DNA of 64,000 nucleotides from Ruminococcus_C callidus. GTDB lineage: Bacteria; Bacillota; Clostridia; Oscillospirales; Ruminococcaceae. The number at the start of each line of letters is the position of its first letter. Positions within the stretch are counted from its first letter, which is position 1. The stretch spans positions 1,116,001 through 1,180,000 of the forward strand of contig NZ_CP186925.1 of the NCBI RefSeq assembly GCF_049562855.1. Direction: 5' to 3'. This document shows positions 44,771 through 51,317 of the stretch, piece after piece. Below the pieces are notes generated by a model. It did no database searches and was not told the DNA's origin. It saw only the letters and a program-made list of their open reading frames with translations. The position numbers and the translations under genes were made by a program.

Positions 44771-45325
44771 TTATTTTGCGGGAGCAGTGCTGCCCTCCAT
44801 GCGTTTCAGGATAAAGTTATGTACCTGTTCCGGACGAATGTTCAGAACAACGCCGAATTCCTGATACATGCGGTTTTCCGCCGCATGCATGGCTGCCACA
44901 TCTGCGGAGGATAGCCGGTGACCGGTTTTCCGTTTGCGTTCCTGCTGGTGATACAGAGAACGCATCATTTGAATCATTTCCCGATAGTCGTCGCCGTGCA
45001 GAATGTTCTGAAAAATGCCGCGTCGTTCCCGACTGTTGCTGCACCATTCTGTTTCTTCCAGTTTTCCTTCTGCCATTTCGTCGATCAGCTGGTAGATCTG
45101 CTCCTTGGTGAGCAGTGGACGCAGCCGTTCCGCAGCACGGTCTATGGGTACATAAAATGTAGAATTGGAGTTGTCCAGCGGACGGAGCTTGTAATAGGAT
45201 TCCTCATGTTCCCCATCGAAGGAACGCTGTTCCAGAGATTCGATCTTGCATACTCCGGATGTTCCGTAAGAAACATATTCGTTCAGGGTATATACTGTTT
45301 TTTTGTTGTTCGAATGGTTTTCCAT
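44771..45325 (-). CDS. CarD-family transcriptional regulator
   Basis: 184 residues. Of two adjacent ATGs on the minus strand, 45325 has the better spacing from GGAGGGAATATG. The N-terminal CarD/CdnL domain reads TLNEYVSYGTSGVCKIESLE, then YYKLRPLDNSNSTFYVPID, and RPLLTKEQIYQLIDEM. The C-terminus is helical and basic (MRSLYHQQERKRKTGHRLSS), as in CarD proteins that bind RNA polymerase beta and promoter DNA. It stabilises open complexes at rRNA and housekeeping promoters. It lies next to the rRNA operon, on the opposite strand. Confidence 0.88.
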   Translation of the reverse strand: MENHSNNKKTVYTLNEYVSYGTSGVCKIESLEQRSFDGEHEESYYKLRPLDNSNSTFYVPIDRAAERLRPLLTKEQIYQLIDEMAEGKLEETEWCSNSRERRGIFQNILHGDDYREMIQMMRSLYHQQERKRKTGHRLSSADVAAMHAAENRMYQEFGVVLNIRPEQVHNFILKRMEGSTAPAK

Positions 45326-45551
45326 CATATTCCCTCCATTGGAATTTGTAAGCAAAGCCGCACTGCCGCAGCGTTGTTGAGGTGCGTTTATCGTTTTATC
45401 ATATAGCATAATCATATTATAGCATATTTTGCGACAAAAAGCCAGAGGAAAATTAGACAAATGCGATGCTGTAAAAACTGTGCAACTTGATAGAAACAGC
45501 AATATTGCTCTAAAAAAATTTTGCAGTTATATCACTTCTGAAAAACTAAAC

Positions 45552-45560
45552 TGCTATAAT
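45552..45560 (+). promoter_or_regulatory. Extended -10 promoter candidate for the sigma factor gene
   Basis: TGCTATAAT (45552-45560) with no clear -35 box. Transcripts from here would cross two inverted-repeat elements before the gene at 45906. Confidence 0.4.
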
Positions 45561-45587
45561 AGAACCAGAAATTCGGAACAAGTTCTT

Positions 45588-45764
45588 AGGGCAACACCGC
45601 ACAAAGCTTGTGCGTAAGGTGCGTTGTCAGATTTTTTGGCAGATTGCTTAGAAATTCCGCAGGCATACTGCCGTATGGCAAGGGATTTCTGGGCAATATG
45701 ACGGAAAATCTGCAAGCAGATTGCGTGCAAAGCCGTCAGGCGGGCTTCGTGCGGTGTTGCCTTA
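45588..45764. repeat. Full-length inverted-repeat element, copy 6
   Basis: 177 bases: AGGGCAACACCGCACAAAGC to GTGCGGTGTTGCCTTA, with interior GCAAGGGATTTCTGGGCAAT and CTGCAAGCAGATTGCGTGC as in copies 1 and 9. It directly abuts copy 7. Confidence 0.85.
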
Positions 45765-45765
45765 G

Positions 45766-45889
45766 GGGGCAACACTGCATAAAGCTTGTGCGTAAGATGC
45801 GTCGTCAGATTTCTGGGCAATATGACGGAAAATCTGCAAGCAGATTGCGTGCAAAGCTGTCAGGCGTGCTTTATGCAGTATTTCCTTAG
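45766..45889. repeat. Inverted-repeat element, copy 7, internally deleted
   Basis: 124 bases: GGGGCAACACTGCATAAAGC to GCAGTATTTCCTTAG. It lacks about 50 interior bases (the AATTCCGCAGGCATAC part) compared with copy 6. It ends 16 bases before the sigma factor start. Confidence 0.85.
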
Positions 45890-45905
45890 ACAGGAGGAAT
45901 TGCAA

Positions 45906-46706
45906 ATGCAGAAACAGGAACAAAACATAAAGACGATGAGCCCGGACAGTAACGAGGCACTGTGCATTCGGATACAGCAGGGCGACGAACAGGCAAAGAG
46001 CCAGCTATTGCAGCAGAATGAAGGTATGATCCATGCGGTTGCATGGCGGGAACGCCGGCGGTATGCGTATCTTGCACTGGAACTGGAAGACCTCTGGGCA
46101 GCGGGACAGCTGGGCATGCTCCGTGCGGCAAGGATGTTCCGTCCGGAAACTGGAAACCAGTTTGCCACCTATGCGTGGCCTCACGTGCGGCAGGCAATCC
46201 AGCGGGAAATCATTTCCGGCGGAACCATTATCCGGATCCCTGTGCACCTGCACGACAGAATGCACAAGCTGTCCGTATATCGGGAACCAAACGGCAGTGT
46301 GAACTATGAAGCGTTGGCAGAGCGTGTTACCGCAGAAGAACGAACCGGACACGGCATGACGGCTTCGGAGGTCAAGGAGTTTCTGTGTCGGGTAGAACCC
46401 ATGGTGTCCCTGCGGAGCCTGAACGAAATGCTGAAGCTGGACGGAGAAACCGAACGACAGGAGATGCTCGCCGAGCCAGATGCCAGAACGCCGGACGAAG
46501 AAGTGGAGAACCATTTGTTTCTGGAGCAGTGTCTGGAACAGCTGAATCCGCGGGAACGGGAAGTGATCTTCATGCGGTACGGCTTGCAGAACAACGAGAG
46601 CATGACACTGCTGGAGGTGGGGCAGAAGCTGCATATCACCAAAGAACGGGTTCGCCAGCTGGAACAGCGGGCAATGGAAAAAATGCGGGATTGGCTCAGT
46701 GCATGA
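45906..46706 (+). CDS. Sigma-70 family RNA polymerase sigma factor
   Basis: 266 residues from ATG 45906 (ACAGGAGGAATTGCAA upstream); the longer frame from 45786 is repeat sequence. Region 2 includes LALELEDLWAAGQLGMLRAA and TGNQFATYAWPHVRQAIQRE, and region 4 has LNPREREVIFMRYGLQNNES and LHITKERVRQLEQRAMEKMR. Region 1 of the primary factor is missing and region 3 is short. It is an alternative or accessory sigma factor of the RpoD/RpoS type, not ECF. Target promoters unknown. Next are the spoIIA genes, but the 185-base gap suggests separate control. Confidence 0.88.
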   Translation: MQKQEQNIKTMSPDSNEALCIRIQQGDEQAKSQLLQQNEGMIHAVAWRERRRYAYLALELEDLWAAGQLGMLRAARMFRPETGNQFATYAWPHVRQAIQREIISGGTIIRIPVHLHDRMHKLSVYREPNGSVNYEALAERVTAEERTGHGMTASEVKEFLCRVEPMVSLRSLNEMLKLDGETERQEMLAEPDARTPDEEVENHLFLEQCLEQLNPREREVIFMRYGLQNNESMTLLEVGQKLHITKERVRQLEQRAMEKMRDWLSA

Positions 46707-46808
46707 GATATGGGGACATTGTCCTTAACAAAGAATTTCTGTAATGATGAAACTGGGAAAACGCTTTACACCATGTTTTCCGTTCGACAAAAATCCTGTA
46801 CAGGTTTG

Positions 46809-46817
46809 TGGTATACT
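46809..46817 (+). promoter_or_regulatory. Extended -10 promoter candidate for the spoIIA operon
   Basis: TGGTATACT (46809-46817), 74 bases before spoIIAA. No -35 box at 16-18 bases; TCGACA at 46784 is 22 away. A Sigma-H type match was not evident. Confidence 0.35.
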
Positions 46818-46891
46818 GTTTTCGGAGGGAGTGATTTCTCACAAAACGGCGAATTCGCTGGGGCGAAGCCGTCGGGAAAGGAAATGGTCAT

Positions 46892-47254
46892 ATGGCAGTA
46901 GAACTGCAAACGCAGGAAAAAACACTGATCGCGATTCTCAGCGGCGAGATCGATCACCACTGTGCCCAGCCGATGCGTGCGGAGATCGATGCAAAAATCG
47001 ACGATCTTCAGCCGTCCGTGCTGGTATTGGATTTTGCCGGTGTGACATTTATGGACAGCTCCGGTATCGGGTTGATTATGGGCAGACACCGGACAATGGA
47101 GGCAATCGGCGGAAATGTGATCGTGCGGGATCCGCCGCCCCATATCCGCCGGGTCATTCGGCTGTCCGGCATGGAGCGAATCGCACAGATTCAGATACAG
47201 AAACCGTCCTGCCGCGAGGGAGATTTTGGCATCGGAGGAGGTGAAAATGCATGA
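46892..47254 (+). CDS. spoIIAA: Anti-sigma F factor antagonist (SpoIIAA)
   Basis: 120 residues, GGGAAAGGAAATGGTCAT before ATG 46892. STAS fold with VLVLDFAGVTFMDSSGIGLI, whose MDSSG carries the phosphorylated Ser, and VIRLSGMERI. Unphosphorylated SpoIIAA frees Sigma F by binding SpoIIAB in the forespore. It overlaps the next gene by four bases (ATGA). Its presence with SpoIIAB and Sigma F supports a spore-forming ancestry. Confidence 0.92.
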   Translation: MAVELQTQEKTLIAILSGEIDHHCAQPMRAEIDAKIDDLQPSVLVLDFAGVTFMDSSGIGLIMGRHRTMEAIGGNVIVRDPPPHIRRVIRLSGMERIAQIQIQKPSCREGDFGIGGGENA

Positions 47255-47697
47255 AGGTGGTAAATGCAGTAAAATTCATTTTCCCCGGCATCTCCGAAAA
47301 CGAACGCACCGCACGGGCAGTGGTTTCCGCTTTTCTGGTACAGCTGGATCCTACGGTAGAGGAACTGGCAGATATTCGCACGGCAGTTTCCGAGGCGGTG
47401 ACCAATGCCATTGTCCACGGCTACCGGAAAAGCAGGGGTGACGTGGAATTACATATGAAGCTGCTGGAAGATCGGGAGGTCTATCTGCGAATCAAAGATC
47501 ACGGCTGCGGCATTGCGGACATCACACAGGCGATGCAGCCTCTGTTTACCACGGCACCGGAAGAAGAACGTGCCGGACTAGGCTTTGCGGTTATGGAAAG
47601 CTTCATGGACAAGCTGCAAGTCAAGAGTGCACCGGAAAAGGGAACGACTGTGACTATGCGGAAAAAGCTGGGGAGCCTGCCATGTCGGGTGAAGTAA
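47251..47697 (+). CDS. spoIIAB: Anti-sigma F factor / serine kinase (SpoIIAB)
   Basis: 148 residues. GHKL ATPase marks: DIRTAVSEAVTNAIVHGYRK (N box), IKDHGCGIADI (G1), LFTTAPEEERAGLGFAVMES (lid and G2) and KGTTVTMRKKL. It holds Sigma F inactive and phosphorylates SpoIIAA. Overlaps spoIIAA by four bases and sigF by 16 bases, so the three are translationally coupled. Confidence 0.93.
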   Translation: MKVVNAVKFIFPGISENERTARAVVSAFLVQLDPTVEELADIRTAVSEAVTNAIVHGYRKSRGDVELHMKLLEDREVYLRIKDHGCGIADITQAMQPLFTTAPEEERAGLGFAVMESFMDKLQVKSAPEKGTTVTMRKKLGSLPCRVK

Positions 47698-48347
47698 CAA
47701 CGCCCCGTGCAGAGGAACATCTGGGACTGGTGCACCTTTGTGCCAACCGCTTTCGGAATCGGGGGATCGATTACGACGAGTTGTACTCCGCAGGCTGCGT
47801 GGGCTTGCTGAAAGCTGTAAAGGCGTTCGACTGTACCCGCGGTGTGCAGTTTTCCACTTACGCAGTGCCGGTGATTCTGGGCGAGATCAAGCGGCTGTTT
47901 CGGGACGGCGGCATTGTGCACATCAGCCGCAGTCTGCGGGAACGGGCAACAAGGCTGCAAAAGTTACAGGAAACATTTGAGCAGCAGCACGGGCGTTCGC
48001 CTACGGTTTCAGAGTTGAGTGCCCTGAGCGGGGACTCTGTGGAGGAATGCGGGGAGGCACTGTGCGTAACGCAGACACCCCTTTCCCTGACACGGGACAG
48101 CGACGAGGATGACGACGGGCAGTTCGACATTCCGGTGGAAGCTCCAGACCGGCAAATTGGCGATCTGCTGTCCCTGCGGCAGCTGATGGGAGCATTGCCG
48201 GAAAAAGACCGCATGCTGTTGGAACTGCGGTATTTTCGGGAACTGACACAGAGCAAAACGGCGGCGATCCTGGGAATGACACAGGTGCAGGTGTCGCGGC
48301 GGGAGAAAAAACTGCTGACACAGCTGCGGCAGGAGTTGTTGTCTTAG
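47682..48347 (+). CDS. sigF: RNA polymerase sigma-F factor
   Basis: 221 residues. Region 2: NRGIDYDELYSAGCVGLLKA, VKAFDCTRGVQFSTYAVPVI and GEIKRLFRDGGIVHISRSLR. Region 3 continues with the QQHGRSPTVSELSALSGDS helix, and region 4 is DRMLLELRYFRELTQSKTAA then MTQVQVSRREKKLL. Order and overlaps match the Bacillus spoIIA operon. It directs early forespore genes. A terminator follows at 48364. Confidence 0.93.
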   Translation: MSGEVTTPRAEEHLGLVHLCANRFRNRGIDYDELYSAGCVGLLKAVKAFDCTRGVQFSTYAVPVILGEIKRLFRDGGIVHISRSLRERATRLQKLQETFEQQHGRSPTVSELSALSGDSVEECGEALCVTQTPLSLTRDSDEDDDGQFDIPVEAPDRQIGDLLSLRQLMGALPEKDRMLLELRYFRELTQSKTAAILGMTQVQVSRREKKLLTQLRQELLS

Positions 48348-48363
48348 AATTGCTGTGATTGGA

Positions 48364-48390
48364 AAGAGGACTGTGAAGGTCCTCTTTTTT
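48364..48390 (+). terminator. Terminator of the spoIIA operon
   Basis: Stem AAGAGGAC / GTCCTCTT with loop TGTGAAG, then six T. Confidence 0.85.
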
Positions 48391-48415
48391 GTTGGAATCA
48401 AGTCGTTGAATTTAT

Positions 48416-48444
48416 TTGACTATTTTTAATTTACGTGCTATACT
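48416..48444 (+). promoter_or_regulatory. Promoter of the low-G+C orphan gene
   Basis: TTGACT (48416-48421), 17 bases, TATACT (48439-48444) with TGC before it (extended -10). Confidence 0.8.
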
Positions 48445-48499
48445 ATATCACAAAGTTCGCATTGTAAAAATCTTTTGCTAAGGAAGTGCAGATAACATT

Positions 48500-49030
48500 A
48501 TGGGAATTACAAGTACGTTATACTTCGGTTATACCGAAAAGGAAGTGGAAACAAAAGAAATAGTAACTCCATTTGGACAAGTTTCTGTGTATCTCCATAA
48601 TCAAAAAATAAAATTTCATTATACAACCAAAAAGCATATTTTCAAAAATGGTATCTCTGCAAATATCCATAGAATTGCGATTGACACCATGCAATATCAA
48701 TTGCATGATGAATTTGATGTTCGTGTTGGAAATGTCGATGGTTTTGAATATTATGATTCTGATGAGCACACAGTGATGTGCGAATTTCACGATAAAAAAT
48801 ATAGCATTGCGGTTATTGGATATGATAGTGACTATGATTTTGAGAGAGATTGTTTCATAGAGGACGCCTTTACATTTAGTACTGATGCAGAAAATTATGG
48901 AATGAATTACAAAATTGTAAGAGATCCCACTTCTTTTATTAAGAACAATATCATTTATACATGGATTGTATTTTTGCCAATATCTGATGCATATGATGCG
49001 GCTGATTTGATTGACATCGAATTAGTATGA
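48500..49030 (+). CDS. Hypothetical protein, low G+C, likely acquired
   Basis: 176 residues, TAAGGAAGTGCAGATAACATT before ATG 48500. The base composition is unlike every neighbour: 19 of 60 bases are G+C at 48661-48720. The codon use is A/T-ended. The product is beta-rich and acidic (KFHYTTKKHIFKNGISANIH, FDVRVGNVDGFEYYDSDEHT, YSIAVIGYDSDYDFERDCF), without signal, membrane segment or Cys motif. I do not recognise it. Beta-rich orphans of this size in such settings are often immunity or phage-resistance proteins, but nothing here proves it. It has its own promoter and terminator. Confidence 0.8.
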   Translation: MGITSTLYFGYTEKEVETKEIVTPFGQVSVYLHNQKIKFHYTTKKHIFKNGISANIHRIAIDTMQYQLHDEFDVRVGNVDGFEYYDSDEHTVMCEFHDKKYSIAVIGYDSDYDFERDCFIEDAFTFSTDAENYGMNYKIVRDPTSFIKNNIIYTWIVFLPISDAYDAADLIDIELV

Positions 49031-49118
49031 CTTTATCTGTCGCCCTCTTCACAAAGAACAACCAAAACAAAAGCGTGTTCCATTCACCGGACAGGCTCTT
49101 AGGCAGCACTTTGATATT

Positions 49119-49153
49119 AACAGCCGCAGGAGATTTTCCTCGCGGCTGTTTTC
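49119..49153 (+). terminator. Terminator after the orphan gene
   Basis: Stem AACAGCCGC-AGGA / TCCT-GCGGCTGTT followed by TTTTC. Confidence 0.75.
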
Positions 49154-49171
49154 ATTGTTCATGAAAATCGA

Positions 49172-49200
49172 TTGAAATTCACCGCAATTGAGAATATAAT
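49172..49200 (+). promoter_or_regulatory. Promoter of the Nudix gene
   Basis: TTGAAA (49172-49177), 17 bases, TATAAT (49195-49200), 24 bases before the start codon. Confidence 0.8.
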
Positions 49201-49223
49201 GACAATGGAAAGAAGGGATTATC

Positions 49224-50144
49224 ATGATTCAGGATATTTTTCCGCATAAGCTGGAGAATCAGTACCGTCCGGAGGCACAGCCGGAGCAGGACAGCTATGT
49301 GCTCTGCTATCGTGGTGCAGAAGTTTTACTGAAAGACGGAGAGATGCTTCCTACGGTTTCGGAAGTCTTTGCTGAGCATTATCGCTATTTGTTCCAAATC
49401 GATAACCGCAGCTATTTCCTGCCGGAAACACCGGTTTCGGAGAACGATGTCATGCAGTACGAGAAGATCCGCCGGATTCGCGGAACACAGGCGATACCGC
49501 AGTTTCAGCGATATGCGATCATGACCGGAAAGCATCTGGCGGACTGGTACAAAAGTACTCGCTATTGCGGCAGCTGCGGCGGCGTTCTGCACCATTCTGC
49601 GGAACAGCGTGCCATGGTCTGCGATCACTGCCATAAAAGCATTTATCCGAAGATCATGCCGGCTGTAATTGTGGGCGTGATCTCAGGGGATTCGCTGCTG
49701 CTGACCAAATACCGCACCGGATTTCCCTATTTCGCACTGGTTGCCGGCTTCACCGAAATCGGCGAAACGCTGGAGGAAACTGTAGAACGGGAAGTTATGG
49801 AAGAAACCGGTCTGCACGTGCGGAATATCCGCTACTATAAATCCCAGCCGTGGGGCATTGCCAACGATATTCTGGCGGGATTTTACTGCGAAGTGGACGG
49901 TGACCCTACCATTCAAATGGACACCTCTGAGCTGAAATATGCCCAGTGGGTCAAGCGGGAGAACATCATTTTACAGCCGGACGATGCCAGTCTGACCAAT
50001 GAGATGATGCAGAAATTTCGTGACGGCGAGATCAGGAATATCAATCATGTGAATACATTTTGGGCAATATCGCACAAAGATTGTGCGGCAGATGCGTCGT
50101 CAAATTTTTCGTCAGATGAAACAAAAAGCGGAGTGAATACTTGA
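49224..50144 (+). CDS. nudC: NADH pyrophosphatase-type Nudix hydrolase (NudC-like)
   Basis: 306 residues, AGAAGGGATTATC before ATG 49224. A zinc ribbon, RYCGSCGGVLHHSAEQRAMV then CDHC, precedes the Nudix domain. Nudix box GFTEIGETLEETVEREVMEE-TGL (~residues 178-200), followed by the NudC-type SQPWGIANDILAGF. It cleaves NADH/NAD+ and may remove NAD caps from RNA. The last ~30 residues (WAISHKDCAADASSNF onward) are read from an inverted-repeat element starting at 50062, so the native C-terminus has probably been replaced. Function should be unaffected because the Nudix fold is complete. Confidence 0.9.
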   Translation: MIQDIFPHKLENQYRPEAQPEQDSYVLCYRGAEVLLKDGEMLPTVSEVFAEHYRYLFQIDNRSYFLPETPVSENDVMQYEKIRRIRGTQAIPQFQRYAIMTGKHLADWYKSTRYCGSCGGVLHHSAEQRAMVCDHCHKSIYPKIMPAVIVGVISGDSLLLTKYRTGFPYFALVAGFTEIGETLEETVEREVMEETGLHVRNIRYYKSQPWGIANDILAGFYCEVDGDPTIQMDTSELKYAQWVKRENIILQPDDASLTNEMMQKFRDGEIRNINHVNTFWAISHKDCAADASSNFSSDETKSGVNT

Positions 50145-50398
50145 TGTATTCACGAGCATTTTTGTGAAATATGAGAGTCTGTTTCGTATCTGACGTATGC
50201 AGATTGCGTCGTCAGATTTTTTGAGAGATGAAGGAAAAAACGGAGAAAATCCTTTGTGGATTTTCGAGTATTTTCCCGAAATATCTCGGAAAATATGCAC
50301 GCAAGATGCGTGCGGGAAGATACGAAACAGGCTCTGAAGGGAAATTTGCAAGCAGATGGCGTGCAAAGTCGCCAGACGCTCTTTGTGCGGTGTTGCCT
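50062..50398. repeat. Longest inverted-repeat element, copy 8
   Basis: 337 bases from GGGCAATATCGCACAAAG to CTTTGTGCGGTGTTGCC. The interior differs from the 177-base form: AGGAAAAAACGGAGAAAATC, GTATTTTCCCGAAATATCTC and a GTATTCACGAGCATTTTTGT part, with inverted pairs inside such as GATACGAAACAG / CTGTTTCGTATC. It overlaps the end of the Nudix gene. This covers the gap 50145-50423. Confidence 0.8.
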
Positions 50399-50423
50399 TT
50401 GAAGAAAGGAATGGGTTTGGACT

Positions 50424-51251
50424 GTGGAGCAGGAAGCGTTTCTGACATGGAATCCTTGGCACGGCTGCCGGAAATACAGCGAAGGCTGTGCACATTGCTA
50501 TATGTATTATCTGGATGCACAGCGTGACAGGGACGGCAGCGAGATCTATCGGACAAAGACCAATTTCAACCTGCCCGTCAAAAAGACTCGACAGGGTGCA
50601 TACAAGATTCCGTCAGGGACAATGCTGCACGTCTGTATGACCAGCGACTTTTTTCTGCAAGAGGCAGACGACTGGCGGGAAGAAGTATGGGACATGATAC
50701 GCTGCCGCAGAGATGTGCACTTCTGGATTCAGACGAAGCGGGCAGAACGTATGGCAGACCACCTGCCGGAAGACTGGGGCGACGGCTGGGAAAACGTGAC
50801 ATTGTGTGTGACAACGGAAAATCAGAAATGTGCAGAGGAACGGCTGCCCTTATTGCTGGCAGTTCCGGCAAAGCACAAGGCGTTCATGATCGCACCGATT
50901 CTTTCTGAAGTGCATGCCGAAAAGTACCTTGCCACCGGACAGGTGGAACAGGTACTCTGCGACGGGGAAAACTACGACGGCAACCGCCCCTGCCGCTATG
51001 AGTGGATCAGATCCCTGCACGACCAGTGCCGGAACGCAGACGTTCCGTTTCGGTTTCTCGGAACCGGAAACTATTTCTGTAAGGACGGAAAGGTGTACTG
51101 CATTCCTAAAGCATATCAGCGTGTGCAGGCACAGCGTTCCGGTTTGTCCTATCCGGCAGGAGATACCCACGTACCCATGCAGCCACGTTGCCAGAACTGC
51201 AAAAGAAAGCACAGCTGCAACGGCTGCCGCTGGTGCGGAAAGTGTCATTGA
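50424..51251 (+). CDS. DUF5131 (phage Gp37/Gp68) family protein
   Basis: 275 residues from GTG 50424, with AAGAAAGGAATGGG upstream; spacing is long, so the start is less certain. Starts EAFLTWNPWHGCRKYSEGC with HCYMYY (Cys-rich), then TSDFFLQEADDWREEVWDMI and HFWIQTKRAERM, all shared with DUF5131. The C-terminus is Cys-rich: RCQNCKRKHSCNGCRWCGKC. Cys spacing at the N-terminus (C-x7-C-x2-C) hints at an iron-sulphur or radical SAM-related centre. Function unknown; family members occur in phages and bacteria. Confidence 0.85.
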   Translation: MEQEAFLTWNPWHGCRKYSEGCAHCYMYYLDAQRDRDGSEIYRTKTNFNLPVKKTRQGAYKIPSGTMLHVCMTSDFFLQEADDWREEVWDMIRCRRDVHFWIQTKRAERMADHLPEDWGDGWENVTLCVTTENQKCAEERLPLLLAVPAKHKAFMIAPILSEVHAEKYLATGQVEQVLCDGENYDGNRPCRYEWIRSLHDQCRNADVPFRFLGTGNYFCKDGKVYCIPKAYQRVQAQRSGLSYPAGDTHVPMQPRCQNCKRKHSCNGCRWCGKCH

Positions 51252-51317
51252 ATGCTCTCTTGCACTGAGAACCTGTCAGGCAATACCGAAGAACACTTGA
51301 TGAATGAGGACAAAATT

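Noticed and set aside
45554..45820. Short frames with the recurring peptide CGIS-QSA-KSD in the inverted-repeat elements
   Set aside because: The same frame appears in every full-length element copy without a ribosome binding site. It reflects the repeat, not a gene family.
51277..51296. CAGGCAATACCGAAGAACAC before the radical SAM gene as a tenth inverted-repeat copy
   Set aside because: Only about ten bases match one end, and no partner end is present; too weak to list.
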